Source: Urophycis tenuis (Eukaryota; Chordata; Actinopteri; Gadiformes; Phycidae). From it: a stretch of DNA of 64,000 bases. The stretch lies in the NCBI GenBank assembly GCA_036785325.1, contig JAXIVH010000044.1:10001-74000 (forward strand). The letters are read 5' to 3'. The notes beneath the pieces were generated by a model. That model saw only the letters and a list, made by a program, of their open reading frames with translations. It did no database searches and was not told the origin of the DNA. Positions within the stretch are counted from its first letter, which is position 1. Each line of letters begins with the position of its first letter. The position numbers and the translations under genes are program-made. This document shows, piece after piece, positions 62,041 through 64,000 of the stretch.

Positions 62041-62849
62041 TTGACTGTGGAAAGAAAATAGCACACAAGTCATACCAAGTCCCTTTATTGTCAGTGATAA
62101 ACATTAATAAATAAACAGTATGGACATTGTATAAACAGTTGTATAAAAAGCGTAAACAGTATGAACAGTGTTCTTATAAAAGATATCAATATCAATACTG
62201 ATCACGTGTGTATTTTATATTTCCAGATTATTTGTTGATGAACCAGAGCCTGTGACTCCCACCAACCGGCCCGTTCAGCCCACTGCGTTGTCGTCCTCCA
62301 CCCGGCCGAAGCCTCCTGCGCCCACCCGCCTCCAGCTGAGGCCTCCTGCTGCGTCAGCCTGTGGCCTGCCCGCCCCCTGTGTCGGCAGCACCCATACCGC
62401 TGGTCCTCCCCGCACAGCCACAGGCCCCCTCCGTCCTGCATCCAGGGCCATCCTGCAGCTGTCTCTGCAGTCATCGTGTGTCAAAACAATTCAAACTTGC
62501 ATATGGTAACATTTCAAAATGACACCAGCATAAATGAGGACCTTGCAATAGGTTGTGTGTTACAGGACCCCCCTGGCATACAGCTGTATGTCTCTGTGAA
62601 GGTGGTTGTGAAGAACGGCATCCGGCTGAACAAGTACAAGTGCCGGCGAGGCAGCAACTCTCTCGAGGGGTTGCACGCCCACCTCGTTAACGCCGTCCCT
62701 TCACAGCGATGTGGGATCATGCCGTTCCAAGTAAGTGATTAAAACACACGCACACACACATAAATATATATAAAGCTTTATTGCAGACCCATGTTCATGC
62801 GGTATAATTTAAAAAGAAAAGTCTCAATGATGGCTTCAATGATACATTT
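62041..62849 (+). pseudogene. module 12
   Basis: Segment A 62227-62505, exon B 62566-62730; open. Shares GATGAACC and CCAGCTGAGG with modules 9 and 10 but retains VNAVPSQ, so it represents an earlier state or a recombinant. The CA run holds one CG. Confidence 0.6.
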
Positions 62850-64000
62850 TGGGCTCATTTTAAGCGGGGAAATGTAAGCTTTCCAAAGGCGTATGGCAAG
62901 ACTATATTGACTCATGGTTCGTTGAAATACTAAGCTAATTAATTTGTGTTCTTTATTGAAAGATTGATCTTAATTGAAACGTTGAAGGTATGTTTTTAGC
63001 TGCCGGGTAGACTTCAGTCAACCTGGCGCAGTTTTGTCTGTGAGCAACCAAATTGCTCGGGGATGGGTTCATTATAAGCGGGGAAATCTAAGATTTCCAA
63101 CGGCGTATGGCAAGACTATATTCACCAAAGAGTCGTTGAAATACTAAGCTAATTAATTTGTGTTCTGTAAGGAAAGATTGATCTTAATTGAAACGTTGAA
63201 GGTATGTTTTTAGCTGCTGGGTAGACTTCAGTCAACCTGACGCAGTTTAGTCTGTGATCAACCAGACTGCTCGCGGATGGGCTCATTTTAAGCGGTGAAA
63301 TCTAAGCTTTCCAACGGCGTATGGCAAGATTATATTGACTCATGGGTCGTTGAAATACTAAGCTAATTAATTTGTGTTCTTTATTGAAAGATTGATCTTA
63401 ATTGAAACGTTGAAGGTATGTTTTTAGCTGCTGGGTAGACTTCAGTCAACCTGACGCAGTTTTGTCTGTGAGCAACCAAATTGCTCCGGGATGGGCTCAT
63501 TATAAGCAGGCAAACCTAAGATTTCCAACGGCGTATGGCAAGACTATATTCACCAAAGAGTCGTTGAAATACTAAGCTAATTAATTTGTGTTCTGTAAGG
63601 AAAGATTGATCTTAATTGAAACGTTGAAGGTATGTTTTTAGCTGCTGGGTAGACTTCAGTCAACCTGACGCAGTTTAGTCTGTGATCAACCAGACTGCTC
63701 GCGGATGGGCTCATTTTAAGCGGTGAAATCTAAGCTTTCCAACGGCGTATGGCAAGACTATATTGACTCATGGGTCGTTGAAATACTAAGCTAATTAATT
63801 TGTGTTCTGTAAGGAAAGATTGATGTTAATTGAAACGTTGAAGGTATGTTTTTAGCTTCTGGGTAGACTTCAGTCAAACTGACGCAGTTTAGTCTGTGAG
63901 CAACCAAATTGCTCAGGGATGGGCTCATTATAAGCGGGGAAATCTAAGCTTTCTAATGGCGTATGGCAAGACTATATTCAACAAAGAGTCGTTGAAATAC
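62850..64000. repeat. satellite tract 13, more than 5 monomers, runs off the window
   Basis: Starts like tracts 10 and 11; contains a two-monomer duplication (AAGAGTCGTTGAAATAC at about 63128 and 63556). Confidence 0.93.

Larger units (their letters stand above)
26689..64000. repeat. composite macrosatellite: 214-bp satellite plus coding-like modules
   Basis: The block consists of about 119 copies of a 214-bp monomer (exactly 214 between GAAACGTTGAAGG words, for example 32509, 32723, 32937) and 12 copies of an approximately 0.9-kb module. Every satellite tract re-starts at GGGCTCATTTTAAGC and ends at a diverged half-monomer (GCCCACGGGTCGTCGAAATA in most). Tracts are therefore close to n+0.5 monomers: 3.5, 11.5, 9.5, 6.5, 4.5, 4.5, 14.5, 15.5, 16.5, 16.5, 8.5. 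The array continues past the window end. Confidence 0.95.

Noticed and set aside
26689..64000. CRISPR-like impression of regularly repeated units
   Set aside because: Repeats are 214 bp with no unique spacers, and the window is eukaryotic; it is a satellite array.

Overview
This window looks like nuclear DNA of a teleost fish. The evidence is one multi-exon vertebrate kinase gene with GT-AG introns, long CA/GT microsatellites, tRNA-derived SINEs, several hAT-type DNA transposons, a TTAA-flanked THAP/Kolobok-type transposon and an L2/Jockey-group LINE. There is no operon structure and no prokaryotic signature. The species cannot be told from the sequence.

Bases 1-936 hold the probable 3' end of an upstream gene (AATAAA at 69-74), an uncertain terminal exon, a GT repeat and the presumed 5' region of the kinase gene. 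Bases 937-13849 carry a complete protein kinase D gene on the + strand. I could join 18 coding exons with every splice phase matching, giving 848 codons plus a stop. The protein has an N-terminal Pro/Ala-rich region, two intact C1 zinc fingers, an acidic linker, a PH domain and a kinase domain with all catalytic residues. It lacks the C-terminal PDZ-binding tail of PRKD1/2 and is most like PRKD3. Its introns contain a 751-bp non-autonomous hAT element with a perfect 8-bp target-site duplication, a decayed TTF-finger transposase start, long microsatellites, a minisatellite that has copied an exon-8 splice donor, and a 12-bp minisatellite reaching exon 15.

Bases 13900-22615 are almost entirely mobile-element debris. 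There is a deletion derivative of a GTF2IRD2/Charlie8-like hAT only 50 bp after the kinase stop codon, a tRNA-derived SINE, and a 2554-bp element with long terminal inverted repeats (TIRs) and 8-bp TSDs. There is also a small palindromic element and a fragment of another transposon ORF. Bases 22616-26688 form one TTAA-flanked, Kolobok-type transposon. Its + strand gene (THAP domain, C-terminal region) has lost the catalytic core. Its - strand gene encodes a cysteine-rich domain like the P2X7 intracellular 'ballast' region.

Bases 26689 to 64000, and beyond the window, are the most unusual part: a composite macrosatellite. About 119 copies of a 214-bp monomer are interrupted at a constant phase by 12 copies of an approximately 0.9-kb module. 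The module carries a Pro-rich coding-like segment and a 55-codon exon-like segment (RGSNSLEGLH type) seen in teleost transposon-like proteins. Satellite tracts between modules are about n+0.5 monomers long. Larger units (1769 bp, 4338 bp, about 12.77 kb) have been re-duplicated recently. One module was split by a 5'-truncated LINE whose reverse transcriptase reads in frame with the Pro-rich segment.
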